A stretch of DNA of 64,000 nucleotides from Mesorhizobium sp. WSM4904 (GTDB lineage Bacteria; Pseudomonadota; Alphaproteobacteria; Rhizobiales; Rhizobiaceae), in assembly GCF_029674545.1 (NCBI RefSeq), contig NZ_CP121354.1, forward strand, positions 5,775,001-5,839,000. Direction: 5' to 3'. Under the pieces are notes generated by a model. That model did no database searches, had not been told where the DNA came from, and saw nothing but the letters and a program-made list of their open reading frames with translations. Every line of letters starts with the position of its first letter. Position 1 is the stretch's first letter. A program made the translations under genes and the position numbers. Of the stretch, positions 1 through 7,458 are shown piece by piece.

Positions 1-1352
1 TCGCCGAGCAGATATTCGCGCACGATGCGTGACCAGATAAGGTCCTGCGAGCGAAGCATCTGGAAAGCGCCAGCCATGCGGCGCTGATCGAGGGTGCCCT
101 CGACCCACATCATGTCCTCGAGCAGGGCGATCTGGCTTTCGTCTATGAAGAGGCCGAGTTCGCCTGGTTCTTCGAAATCGACCTGCGCCGCGAAAAGCGA
201 CAGGCTGGCGAACCGATGATCGCCATCGCGCGCCATTGCCGACGCGGCAATCGACAGCAGCGTCCCGCCAAGGCAGTAGCCCGCCCCGTGGATCCGGCTG
301 CTCCCGGTCGCCTTCCCGACTGCATCCATGGCCGCCATCACGCCGAGACGCCGGTAGTCGTCCAATGAGAGTCCGCTCTGATCGGTGCCCGGATTGCGCC
401 AGGATATGCAGAAGACGGTGAAGCCGCTCTGGACGAGATAGCGAACCAGCGAATTGCGCGGCGAAAGATCGAGAATATAGTATTTCATGATCCAGGCCGG
501 GACGATGAGGATCGGCTCCTCCTTCACCGCGCCCGTCATGGGAGCAAAGCGAATGAGCTCGATCAGCTCATTGCGGAAGACGACCTCACCGGGCGTGACG
601 GCGACCTCCATGCCGGGCCGAAAGCTCTCCGCGCCGGTCGGCGGCCTACCGTCGATCAGGCGAAGCAGGTCGTCGACCAGGTTATTGGCACCGCTGACGA
701 AATTGGTGCCGTTTTCCCGAACGGTCCTGTCGATGATCTCGGGATTGAGCGCGGGGAAGTTCGAGGGTGAAACCGTGTCCAGGATTTGCCGGCTGTAGAA
801 CTCGACCAACCGCTCATGCTTCCTGGTGACGCCGGGGAGACCGGTGGTCGCATTGTGCCACCATTGCTGGGAAAGCAGGAAGGCTTGCTGCATGGCGTTG
901 AAGGGGAAGGCCTGCCACGACTGGTGCTGGAACCTCCTGTCTTGCGGCAGGGGCATGATCGTCGGCGCGGCGGCTCCCATTCCGAGCCCGCAGCGGAAAA
1001 GAAAGTCACTCAGCCGCGCAACCTTTTCGACCGCTTTGGCGCAGACCTCCCCTTGCTTGCCTGGTGATGCGGACATGTGCAGCAGCCAGTCTTGCCAGGC
1101 TTGCAGGAGGCTGATCGGCGAAATGCCTGCGGTGAAGGCCGCCAGCAAGGCATGCGAGAGCCGATCGACATCGCGATAGATGCTCCCGGCTTCATCGTCC
1201 GGCAGTGGCAGCGCGGGGTCGCCGACCGCGGTCACGGCCTCATCATGCCCGGATTTCCGCAGCGTCCGCCGCTTCTCCGCCTTGGCGTGAGCGTTCAAGA
1301 CGAAGGACCGATCAGCGGTCGGGCTCCGCTTGCTCTTCCCTGATCGCAACAT
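1..1352 (-). CDS. phaC: poly(3-hydroxyalkanoate) synthase, 3' end beyond window
   Basis: The visible 450 residues are the N-terminal and central part of a PHA synthase, which polymerises hydroxyacyl-CoA into storage granules. The frame stays open from the ATG at 1352 to base 1, so the C-terminus lies outside. The lipase-like box GYCLGG, carrying the nucleophilic cysteine, is seen near 280-300, and the family sequences WQDWLLHMSASPGKQ and QQWWHNAT are present. The ATG lies one base after the phasin stop, so the two genes are one transcript. Upstream FNR boxes at 1986 and 2055 point to induction at low oxygen. The family call is firm; the class and full length cannot be judged. Confidence 0.93.
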   Translation of the reverse strand, partial: MLRSGKSKRSPTADRSFVLNAHAKAEKRRTLRKSGHDEAVTAVGDPALPLPDDEAGSIYRDVDRLSHALLAAFTAGISPISLLQAWQDWLLHMSASPGKQGEVCAKAVEKVARLSDFLFRCGLGMGAAAPTIMPLPQDRRFQHQSWQAFPFNAMQQAFLLSQQWWHNATTGLPGVTRKHERLVEFYSRQILDTVSPSNFPALNPEIIDRTVRENGTNFVSGANNLVDDLLRLIDGRPPTGAESFRPGMEVAVTPGEVVFRNELIELIRFAPMTGAVKEEPILIVPAWIMKYYILDLSPRNSLVRYLVQSGFTVFCISWRNPGTDQSGLSLDDYRRLGVMAAMDAVGKATGSSRIHGAGYCLGGTLLSIAASAMARDGDHRFASLSLFAAQVDFEEPGELGLFIDESQIALLEDMMWVEGTLDQRRMAGAFQMLRSQDLIWSRIVREYLLG

Positions 1353-1353
1353 C

Positions 1354-1737
1354 TCAGGTCGCAAGGGTTGCCGCCGCCATGTCGTCGACGGTCGTTTCCG
1401 CCTCCTTCCGAACTCGCCCGGCTGTTTCCGAGGCAAACTTGGCGCCGATGGAAGCGAACTTGCCGACCTCGTTCGCATAGTCGGAAGTGGCGTTCTGGAC
1501 AAAGTTCGCGAACACGTCGAAGGCATCGACGAATTCGTCGCCGCCGGTCAGTTTATCGAGGAGTTTCAGGTCATCCTCGAACCGCCGCTTGAGGAAGGAT
1601 GCGCCTTCGATCTGGCAGCGCAGGAGGGCACGGACAGAATGCGCCTGCAGAGCGGCGGTGGCTCGCATGAATTTCTGTCCGGTTTTGGCGAAGGGGAGCA
1701 ACTCCGGCGCGCGAAATTCTTCTGCATTCCAGATCAT
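1354..1737 (-). CDS. phasin family protein (PHA granule coat)
   Basis: This 127-residue amphipathic helical protein resembles phasins: a central region of about 90 residues with regular Phe/Ala heptads (FVDAFDVFANFVQNAT) and a charged C-terminus. Phasins coat polyhydroxyalkanoate granules, which fits its place directly before phaC. The frame is open further upstream, but the ATG at 1737 has a good ribosome site (GAAAGGAAAA) and forms an ATGA overlap with the upstream small gene, so translation is probably coupled. Function is inferred from composition and context. Confidence 0.85.
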   Translation of the reverse strand: MIWNAEEFRAPELLPFAKTGQKFMRATAALQAHSVRALLRCQIEGASFLKRRFEDDLKLLDKLTGGDEFVDAFDVFANFVQNATSDYANEVGKFASIGAKFASETAGRVRKEAETTVDDMAAATLAT

Positions 1738-1931
1738 GACGTTTTTCCTTTCGCTCTTGGATTCAATGTCTTGTTTTCGGCTGGCGAAGACCGCGAGCGG
1801 CGTTCGAAGCGATAGCCGAACGACGGGCGCCCGCCTCTCTTGGACGAAGGCGGCTCGAAATAGATCGCGGCTCCGGCGAGAAAGGCGAAGCAGAGCACGG
1901 CGCCCCAAAGGAGAACGTCTTCCGCTGACAC
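1734..1931 (-). CDS. small single-span membrane protein
   Basis: This 65-residue protein starts at GTG 1931, with AAGGGG about eight bases upstream. Residues 6-26 form one hydrophobic segment (LLWGAVLCFAFLAGAAIYF), followed by an Arg/Ser-rich tail likely to stay in the cytoplasm. Its stop overlaps the phasin start as ATGA, so it is the first gene of the PHA operon. I do not recognise the family. It may be a leader that couples expression or a real membrane factor; the coupling argues that it is translated. Confidence 0.55.
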   Translation of the reverse strand: MSAEDVLLWGAVLCFAFLAGAAIYFEPPSSKRGGRPSFGYRFERRSRSSPAENKTLNPRAKGKTS

Positions 1932-1985
1932 TATGAGCCCCTTGTTGGTCCTGTTCGAAAATCGCAGGACCGGTTCAAACCGGCA

Positions 1986-1999
1986 TTGATCGTGATCAA
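1986..1999. promoter_or_regulatory. FNR/FixK box TTGATCGTGATCAA
   Basis: A perfect TTGAT-N4-ATCAA palindrome lies 55 bases before the GTG of the small membrane protein and 139 before the flavin reductase. It is closer to the minus-strand PHA operon and probably drives it. Confidence 0.85.
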
Positions 2000-2054
2000 T
2001 CGGAAATCACTTGCCATGCCGCTTCGAGCGCCGCCCCGCCCCGCTTCGCAGCTT

Positions 2055-2068
2055 TTGACCGTGATCAA
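2055..2068. promoter_or_regulatory. FNR/FixK box TTGACCGTGATCAA
   Basis: This is a near-consensus TTGAC-N4-ATCAA site, with one mismatch in the left arm. It ends 70 bases before the flavin reductase start, a spacing suited to activation of the plus-strand gene. With the 1986 site it forms a paired divergent control region. Confidence 0.8.
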
Positions 2069-2137
2069 GGCGAAGAAGGGCATTGGCGGCGACAAGTCGA
2101 CCAGAACAAGTGTTGCGGATGCGCAGCGAGGAACGGA

Positions 2138-2671
2138 ATGAAGGAACTGTCGCTTGCCGACGTATATCGGCTCATCGAACCCGGTCCGGTCGTTCTGCTG
2201 ACGACCAGGTCCAGGCAGGGCCGCGCGAATGTGATGACCATGTCCTGGCACATGATGATGGAGTTTACGCCACCGACGCTCGCCTGCGTCGTGTCGAGCG
2301 ACGACTTCTCGTTCGCCGCGTTGCGGGAAACGAAGGAATGCGTGATCGCGATCCCCGCTGTCGAGCTCGCGGAGAAGGTCGTCAAGGTCGGCAACTGCTC
2401 CGGTCGCGACACGGACAAATTCGCGACGACCTGGCTGACGCCTCTACGAGCCGAGCAGGTGTCGGCGCCGCTGGTGGCCGAATGCTTCGCCAATCTCGAA
2501 TGCCGCGTCGTCGATACGCGCTTGATCAACAGATACAATCTGTTCGTCCTGGAGGTTGTCAAAGCCTGGATCGATCCGGGGCGGCCGAAGCCGAGGACAA
2601 TCCATCACATCGGCAACGGCGCCTTCATCGTGGATGGCGAAGTGATCCATTTCGAATCCCGCATGCCTTGA
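2138..2671 (+). CDS. flavin reductase family protein
   Basis: This 177-residue protein has the split-barrel flavin reductase (FMN-binding) fold seen in small reductases and flavoredoxins. Recognisable parts are the N-terminal GPVVLLTT strand, MSWHMMMEFTPP with the flavin-contact region, and ECVIAIP with the following helix. It probably binds FMN and passes electrons from NAD(P)H or a partner protein; the substrate is unknown. The ATG follows GAGGAACGG. An FNR box 70 bases upstream suggests expression at low oxygen, like the divergent PHA operon. Confidence 0.82.
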   Translation: MKELSLADVYRLIEPGPVVLLTTRSRQGRANVMTMSWHMMMEFTPPTLACVVSSDDFSFAALRETKECVIAIPAVELAEKVVKVGNCSGRDTDKFATTWLTPLRAEQVSAPLVAECFANLECRVVDTRLINRYNLFVLEVVKAWIDPGRPKPRTIHHIGNGAFIVDGEVIHFESRMP

Positions 2672-2689
2672 CGGCTTGGGGGCACTTTT

Positions 2690-2703
2690 TTGATCGGCAT
2701 CAA
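2690..2703. promoter_or_regulatory. FNR/FixK box TTGATCGGCATCAA
   Basis: A perfect TTGAT-N4-ATCAA palindrome ends 65 bases before the start of the universal stress protein gene, the usual spacing for class II activation. Confidence 0.85.
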
Positions 2704-2768
2704 GGTAAGGTCCTGCTCATAAGCTAGCTTCCGGCGCGTCGAAGACATTCAGATCGAAAGCGCGTCCG

Positions 2769-3596
2769 ATGAGCTACAAATCCATTCTCCTGAACTTGGG
2801 CACAGATGGGTCGATCGAACCGCTGACGCGGGTAGCCATCGACCTTGCCAAACGTTTTGACGCACGCCTGATCGGCTTCTGCGCCGCCGACGCTCCATTG
2901 CCGGTGACGATGGCGCCCGAGGGCGCGGCCGTTGCGGCGGAGATTTGGGAGCAGTCGAGGGATGAAATCCGGCAACGGCTGAAGGATCGGCGCAGCGAGT
3001 TCGACAGTCTGGTCGCCGGAGCGGTCAAGACCGATTGGCGCGGCGCGATCGAGAACCCCGATCGTGCCCTCGCCAGGAATTCACGCCTCGCCGACCTGAT
3101 CGTCACCAGCGCCCCGCAGGGCGCATCCACGGGCGACTCCTACCGCATGGCCGATCCTGGCAGCCTGGTGTTGCGCGCCGGCAGACCGGTGCTGGTCGCG
3201 GCCGATGGAGCCGCGGCTCTGCCGACAGGCAAGGTCGTAATCGCCTGGAAGGACACGCGCGAAGCGAGGCGCGCAGTGGCAGACGCCGTGCCGCTGATGG
3301 CCATGGCCAACGAGATCACCATCGTGGCGGTCGATCACAATCCGGACGATTGGATCAGGGACGGCGTCAAGGACGCGGCGAGCTTCCTGGCGGGCCACGG
3401 CATCATGGCGCGGACCGAAATCATCAAGACGGACGATGACGAGGCCAGCCGCCTCATCGATTTCCTCGCCTCGGTCAACGCCGAATTGGTCGTGTCGGGC
3501 GCCTACGGACACAGCCGTGTGAGGGAATGGGTGTTCGGCGGCGTTACCCGTTCGCTGCTCGACGAGGTCTGGCTCAACCGGCTGATGTCGAGCTGA
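2769..3596 (+). CDS. tandem universal stress protein (UspA family)
   Basis: This 275-residue protein consists of two UspA-like domains, about residues 1-140 and 150-275. The second domain carries the family C-terminal loop GAYGHSRVREWVFGGVTRSLL, whose G-x2-G-x9-G(S/T)-type spacing is typical of nucleotide-binding Usp proteins. The first domain is more degenerate. Usp proteins help cells survive growth arrest and hypoxia. It is a single gene with its own FNR box at 2690; downstream is a 388-base gap. Confidence 0.88.
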   Translation: MSYKSILLNLGTDGSIEPLTRVAIDLAKRFDARLIGFCAADAPLPVTMAPEGAAVAAEIWEQSRDEIRQRLKDRRSEFDSLVAGAVKTDWRGAIENPDRALARNSRLADLIVTSAPQGASTGDSYRMADPGSLVLRAGRPVLVAADGAAALPTGKVVIAWKDTREARRAVADAVPLMAMANEITIVAVDHNPDDWIRDGVKDAASFLAGHGIMARTEIIKTDDDEASRLIDFLASVNAELVVSGAYGHSRVREWVFGGVTRSLLDEVWLNRLMSS

Positions 3597-3984
3597 TGCC
3601 GGTTGATCGAGGCGCCGGCACCTTGGCTCGAGGATGACGGGAGACAGACGCGTGTCCCCTCATCAGCCGATGGTGATCCGGTCTTCGGCGATCTTCAACT
3701 CTGCTGCCGACCAGCTGCGCGCTCGGCGGCTCTGGGTCCTGACCAGGCATGCACCTGGCCTTCGAGCCCACCGCGCCGTTGTCGAGGACATTGATCTCTC
3801 GTGAGGCGCGAGGAGATCGCTCACCGGGTCGCATGGGCCGCGGTGAAGCGCCGTTACCGCAAGCAGGGGGGCGTGTGGGTGCCATTGTGAGGGACTGCGC
3901 CCGACGTTTTTGATCGAAATCAAACCTCTTGCCGGAATTCTCGGTCATATGTTTTCGAATCAGGCGCTTAGGTAATTCCGATCA
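3597..3984. other. intergenic region with an FNR box and no clear gene
   Basis: No convincing coding frame is present here. The only recognised element is the FNR box near its right end. Confidence 0.5.
3910..3923. promoter_or_regulatory. FNR/FixK box TTGATCGAAATCAA
   Basis: A perfect TTGAT-N4-ATCAA palindrome ends 61 bases before the ATG at 3985. This is the main evidence that the small downstream gene is expressed. Confidence 0.85.
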
Positions 3985-4200
3985 ATGATCAACACCATTG
4001 CGAGGCTCGTCGATGCGTGCAACGCCGAAAGGAAGAAGGGATCGGACTTTCCAACGATCTGGAGGGAGGTCCTGAAGACGCATCCGTGCGTGCGCGGACT
4101 GCCGATTCAAGACAGCGGCGAGGACGGCCCTGTCCTGAAGATTCCTCTGATCACCGGCCAGTTTCTCGTGTTCCTGGGCTCGCATTTCTCTCTCTTGTAG
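3985..4200 (+). CDS. small hypothetical protein behind an FNR box
   Basis: This 71-residue product has protein-like composition (FPTIWREVLKTHPCVRG, then a predicted beta-rich GPVLKIPLITGQFLVFLG) but no family I can name. The abrupt hydrophobic end may mean the gene is 3'-truncated or frameshifted. Its promoter has a perfect FNR box at 3910, so it appears to be part of the same low-oxygen regulon as the stress protein gene. No signal peptide is visible. Confidence 0.5.
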   Translation: MINTIARLVDACNAERKKGSDFPTIWREVLKTHPCVRGLPIQDSGEDGPVLKIPLITGQFLVFLGSHFSLL

Positions 4201-4233
4201 CTCAGCGCCGAGGCGACCCTTCGGTTGTCGGAC

Positions 4234-4247
4234 TTGATGCCGGTCAA
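4234..4247. promoter_or_regulatory. FNR/FixK box TTGATGCCGGTCAA
   Basis: A TTGAT-N4-GTCAA site, with one mismatch from consensus, ends 57 bases before the ATG at 4305. Confidence 0.72.
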
Positions 4248-4304
4248 GGTCATTGCGTTCGCAAGCTGTCTTGATGCCGTGAGCAACCAACGGGAGACGC
4301 TGCG

Positions 4305-4925
4305 ATGGTCGGCATTACCTTGAGCCCCGAACAGATCCGAACCGCCCCGCCGGAAGTCCGGCAATGGCTGGAACATGAGATCGCGCATTCACTGGGGCTT
4401 GGTCCCGCGGCGGAACCAGGTCCGCCGGAGGCGCCGCATCTTGCCGCCTGCAGCCCGCAGGAAGCCATGGCAATCTACGCTTCGATCCGCAGCATGCTGC
4501 CTGTCGTCGGCGTCTTCTTCGAACTGGGCCGCGAGGGAACGAGCATCGCCGAGCGAGGCCTGGAGGCTTTCCGGCTTTCCGACATGCTGCGTAACACGCG
4601 TCTCCCAAACGCTCGGCAATTGGCCGCCTGCCTGGACGTGATCGACCGAGCCTTCCGCCTGGCACGCAATGACGATCATGCCGTGCTTTCGATCCTCGAC
4701 CCCAGAGGCTACTGCATCGTTGCCGAGGCGACCCAGCAGAGCGTCCTCGCTGTATGGACGCAGGAAATGGCTGCACAGCAATTCCCGGATCATGCCATGC
4801 CCGCAGACGAGGAGGTTTCGCCGGCGGAGCCCTTTTCGACCTCCGGCGCGCTGCCGCCCCAGTCCATTCACCTTGGCCAGTCCTTCACGGAACCGTCTGG
4901 GCTGCCGGACGGCCAACGAAACTAG
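4305..4925 (+). CDS. hypothetical protein, FNR-box promoter
   Basis: This 206-residue soluble protein has an N-terminal helical motif (LSPEQIRTAPPEVRQWLEHEI) and a central region, about residues 50-150, predicted to be mainly helical (EAMAIYASIRSMLPVVGVFFEL). The last 45 residues are Pro/Ser-rich and look disordered. There is no signal peptide or membrane segment. I do not recognise a characterised family. A near-consensus FNR box at 4234 places it in the low-oxygen block. A longer intergenic stretch follows. Confidence 0.65.
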   Translation: MVGITLSPEQIRTAPPEVRQWLEHEIAHSLGLGPAAEPGPPEAPHLAACSPQEAMAIYASIRSMLPVVGVFFELGREGTSIAERGLEAFRLSDMLRNTRLPNARQLAACLDVIDRAFRLARNDDHAVLSILDPRGYCIVAEATQQSVLAVWTQEMAAQQFPDHAMPADEEVSPAEPFSTSGALPPQSIHLGQSFTEPSGLPDGQRN

Positions 4926-5163
4926 GCACGTTACCGTTTCGCAGGCGCGACACAGCTGGGAGCATGAAATTCAACCCAGCTGCGCGACGCCATGAATAGT
5001 TGAATTGGGCCGGTCGGCGGTCAGCCGGCCGTCGACCAGATCGATGATGCGAACGCATTGTGCGGCAAGTCGTGACTGTGGGAACAGGACCGTGTTCCTC
5101 TGAGCTCTCCAGCCACCTGTCGTGCAGCCCGCCTGCTCCCGCTCGGATCGTGAATTCTCCCCC

Positions 5164-5177
5164 TTGATGTCGATCAA
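5164..5177. promoter_or_regulatory. FNR/FixK box TTGATGTCGATCAA
   Basis: A perfect TTGAT-N4-ATCAA palindrome ends 34 bases before the ATG at 5212 of the broken P-type ATPase, so an intact promoter now faces a pseudogene. Confidence 0.82.
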
Positions 5178-5211
5178 GGGGGCTCTCGGCCTTCTTCGCT
5201 ATCAAACCGCG

Positions 5212-5793
5212 ATGATCGAGAACTCGGCCTTCCCAACGCGGCGCGGCTTGTGTGAGCCCCGCAGGTCGCGACCGGTTATCGAGGTGCTGCAGGAATGCCG
5301 CTCTCGGCCTACCGGGCTGACTTCGACCGAGGCGCGCGACGGACTTTCACGCCACGGGCCAAACACGTTCGCCGATCATCGGCGAGGACAAGCGCTGGCG
5401 GTCCTGTTGCGGCAGTATCGCAATCCGCTGGTTCTGATCCTGATTGTCGTGGCGATCGTTTCCGGTGCTGTTGGTGAAGGCCGCGAGACCGTCGTCATCA
5501 AAGCAATCATCCTAGCGGGCTGCGGTCTCGGCTTCAGTCAGGTATACAGCGCGTCTCGCGCGCTCGACGCGATGAAGCGCATCACGATCGCCTATGCCTT
5601 GGTCTCGCAATGGTCGAAGAGGCTCTTCTTCGAGCACGATGGGCACCACCCGGGACCATGCCGGAGCGCGAGGCATCGCCGAGCGACAGTTCCCAGCCTG
5701 ATTGAGGATTCCCGTTCAGCTGGTCACCGACAGGGTGCGTTGCCCTTATCGGCTGAACCGGAAATGGAGGCGACGGAGGCGCACCCAAGGTGA
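5212..5793 (+). pseudogene. N-terminal fragment of a cation P-type ATPase
   Basis: From the ATG at 5212, roughly 125 residues match the N-terminus of MgtA/Ca2+-type P-type ATPases. The cation-ATPase N-domain is seen in GLTSTEARDGLSRHGPN, then a first transmembrane pair (LVLILIVVAIVSGAV) and an A-domain approach ending ASRALDAMKRI. After about 5585 the frame is open but unrelated to the family, and the phosphorylation, nucleotide and remaining membrane domains (about 700 residues) are missing. This is a truncated remnant. A perfect FNR box stands before it. A short translated peptide is possible but not a functional pump. Confidence 0.75.
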
Positions 5794-5884
5794 GCGGAAT
5801 TTTCGCGACAATTGCGCGGCGTGTCACTCCGTTCGAGCCGACGGCCAATGTGATGCGCCCTGGCGAGAAGTTTCCAAGTTTTGT
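5790..5884 (+). pseudogene. cytochrome c fragment with a CxxCH haem site
   Basis: In the frame through 5813, the sequence reads NFRDNCAACHSVRADGQ, a typical start of a small class I cytochrome c with its CxxCH haem-binding motif at 5813-5827. No start, signal peptide or distal Met ligand is found in frame, and homology fades by about 5880. It overlaps, in another frame, the start of the ABC membrane-domain reading frame, so it looks like a remnant left at a rearrangement junction. Confidence 0.55.
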
Positions 5885-6812
5885 CCGGCGCGCCAGCGGC
5901 ATGCATCAGGTCTATGTCAGCGCGATCGCAATTACGGTTGCCTTGGCCAACTTTATCCCCATCGACCTGCAGAGACGCGTCGTCGATGTGGCGGTAGCCG
6001 ACAAGAACGTACGGGCGCTCCTGATGCTCGCCGGTCTGTATCTTGCGGCTATACTCCTGCATGCGGGGCTGAAATACGCGCTAATCGTCTATCAGGGCTG
6101 GGTCGGAGAGAGCGTGGTGAAGACGGCCCGCGACCAACTCGCGCTGGTCGCCACGCAAAGGTCCGCGCGCGAGCACGCAAGGAGTGGTCAGACCGCCAGC
6201 ATCATCGGCAACGAGATCGACTATGTTGGCGGGTTTGTCGGCACCAGCGTCTCTGAATGCGTAGTCAACGTCACGGTGATGATCTCCGTCGTATCTTACA
6301 TGATCTACATGCAGCCGGTAATCGCTCTGGTCAGCGGCGTGTCACTCATGCCGCAGATCCTGCTTGCGCTTTACATGCAGAAGGACTTGAACACACTCGT
6401 GGAACGGCAGGTCGCACTGGTCCGCAAGCTAGGCAACCAAGCAGTCAATTCCTTCGGCAGCCACTCGACGAAGCGCCGAACAGCCTTTCGCACCATACGC
6501 ATGATCTTCAGCAACCGCATTGAATTCTATTTGTTGAAACTCGGGCTGAAGACGCTGCTGAATATAGCCAACGCGGTGGGGTCGCTAATGGTCCTGATCG
6601 TTGGCGGCTATCTTGTGATCCGCGGGCAGACAACGATCGGCGCGGTCGTCGCCTTCATTTCGGGCTTCCAACGCTTGTCGGAACCCACGGGAGAACTTCT
6701 CGACTTCTATCGCACGTATTCGGAAGCGAAGGTGCAATTCCGGATGATCGTCCAGTGGATCGACGGCGATCATCCCGCGCAAACCGGACATTCCGCGCAC
6801 TGCGAGAATTGA
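5790..6812 (+). CDS. ABC exporter transmembrane domain without ATPase domain
   Basis: This 340-residue frame holds the six-helix membrane domain of a type I ABC exporter (IALVSGVSLMPQILLAL, LLNIANAVGSLMVLIVGGYLVI) and ends right after it. No Walker A, signature or Walker B motif is present, and no nucleotide-binding domain follows. The first 30 codons overlap the cytochrome c remnant in another frame. The GTG at 5790 is the longest start and the ATG at 5901, inside recognisable family sequence, is the alternative. It may be a truncated gene or a natural half protein that borrows an ATPase. Confidence 0.6.
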   Translation: MSGIFATIARRVTPFEPTANVMRPGEKFPSFVRRASGMHQVYVSAIAITVALANFIPIDLQRRVVDVAVADKNVRALLMLAGLYLAAILLHAGLKYALIVYQGWVGESVVKTARDQLALVATQRSAREHARSGQTASIIGNEIDYVGGFVGTSVSECVVNVTVMISVVSYMIYMQPVIALVSGVSLMPQILLALYMQKDLNTLVERQVALVRKLGNQAVNSFGSHSTKRRTAFRTIRMIFSNRIEFYLLKLGLKTLLNIANAVGSLMVLIVGGYLVIRGQTTIGAVVAFISGFQRLSEPTGELLDFYRTYSEAKVQFRMIVQWIDGDHPAQTGHSAHCEN

Positions 6813-7458
6813 TGGATGACCGTACCAGCCAGCCTGTTGCCGGAACTGGTGCTCCGCTTGGGACAGCCACAAGGACAGCTTCAGGCGGAGCTGTCCCCTT
6901 GAGCACCGCTTCGCATTGCACCGCCGGCTGAAGCCGCCCTAGTTGAGGGCACGGCGGGCCTTCGCCTTGCGGCTCGAGCCGCTTGAGCAAAGCGAGCGGC
7001 CTTTCGGCACGAAGGTTGCTATTGATGCCGGCCCCGACGTCGTCCCCAGGATTGGCAATCTTCTCTCCTTGCTGGGATCGATAACACATAGGCCTGCTTC
7101 AGAATGTCTCGCACATGGATAGCCGTCGCTGCAGCTCCGCGGTCAATGATCTTGCCACAGTGTGCCTCAGATCGTCCGGTGTGATTTTCCGCCAGGAGGC
7201 GGTTGCGGCATAAAGCGAGACTTGGACGGCAGGAGGGAAAAATGATAAATCCATCCGAAATTCATGTCTCTAAGTCATAAATATATTAGTCGATTAATTA
7301 TTTTAGATAATCGTTCAAATCACCCGAGCGAAACTTATCCACGTGCCTCGATAGCTGCTTTTGATCCACATCAAGGCCGAAGGCGACCCACGAATGTTTA
7401 TTTCCATTACAACACATCAACATTTGAAGCCCGCACAAATCATCCCGGAGTTTCGAAC
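6813..7458. other. long non-coding gap with AT-rich segment and promoter
   Basis: This 646-base stretch has no convincing gene. The segment 7241-7330 is strikingly AT-rich for this genome (runs such as AAATATATTAG and TTAATTATTTTAG). An FNR box lies just right of it at 7361. The left half has several short interrupted frames on both strands that could be decayed gene fragments. Confidence 0.5.
7361..7374. promoter_or_regulatory. FNR/FixK box TTGATCCACATCAA
   Basis: A perfect TTGAT-N4-ATCAA palindrome ends 84 bases before the ATG at 7459. It lies at the edge of an AT-rich stretch that may help promoter opening. Confidence 0.85.

Noticed and set aside
6655..7089. Minus-strand frame of 144 codons in the 6.8-7.1 kb gap
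   Set aside because: It has no recognisable family, overlaps the ABC membrane-domain gene and has no good ribosome site.
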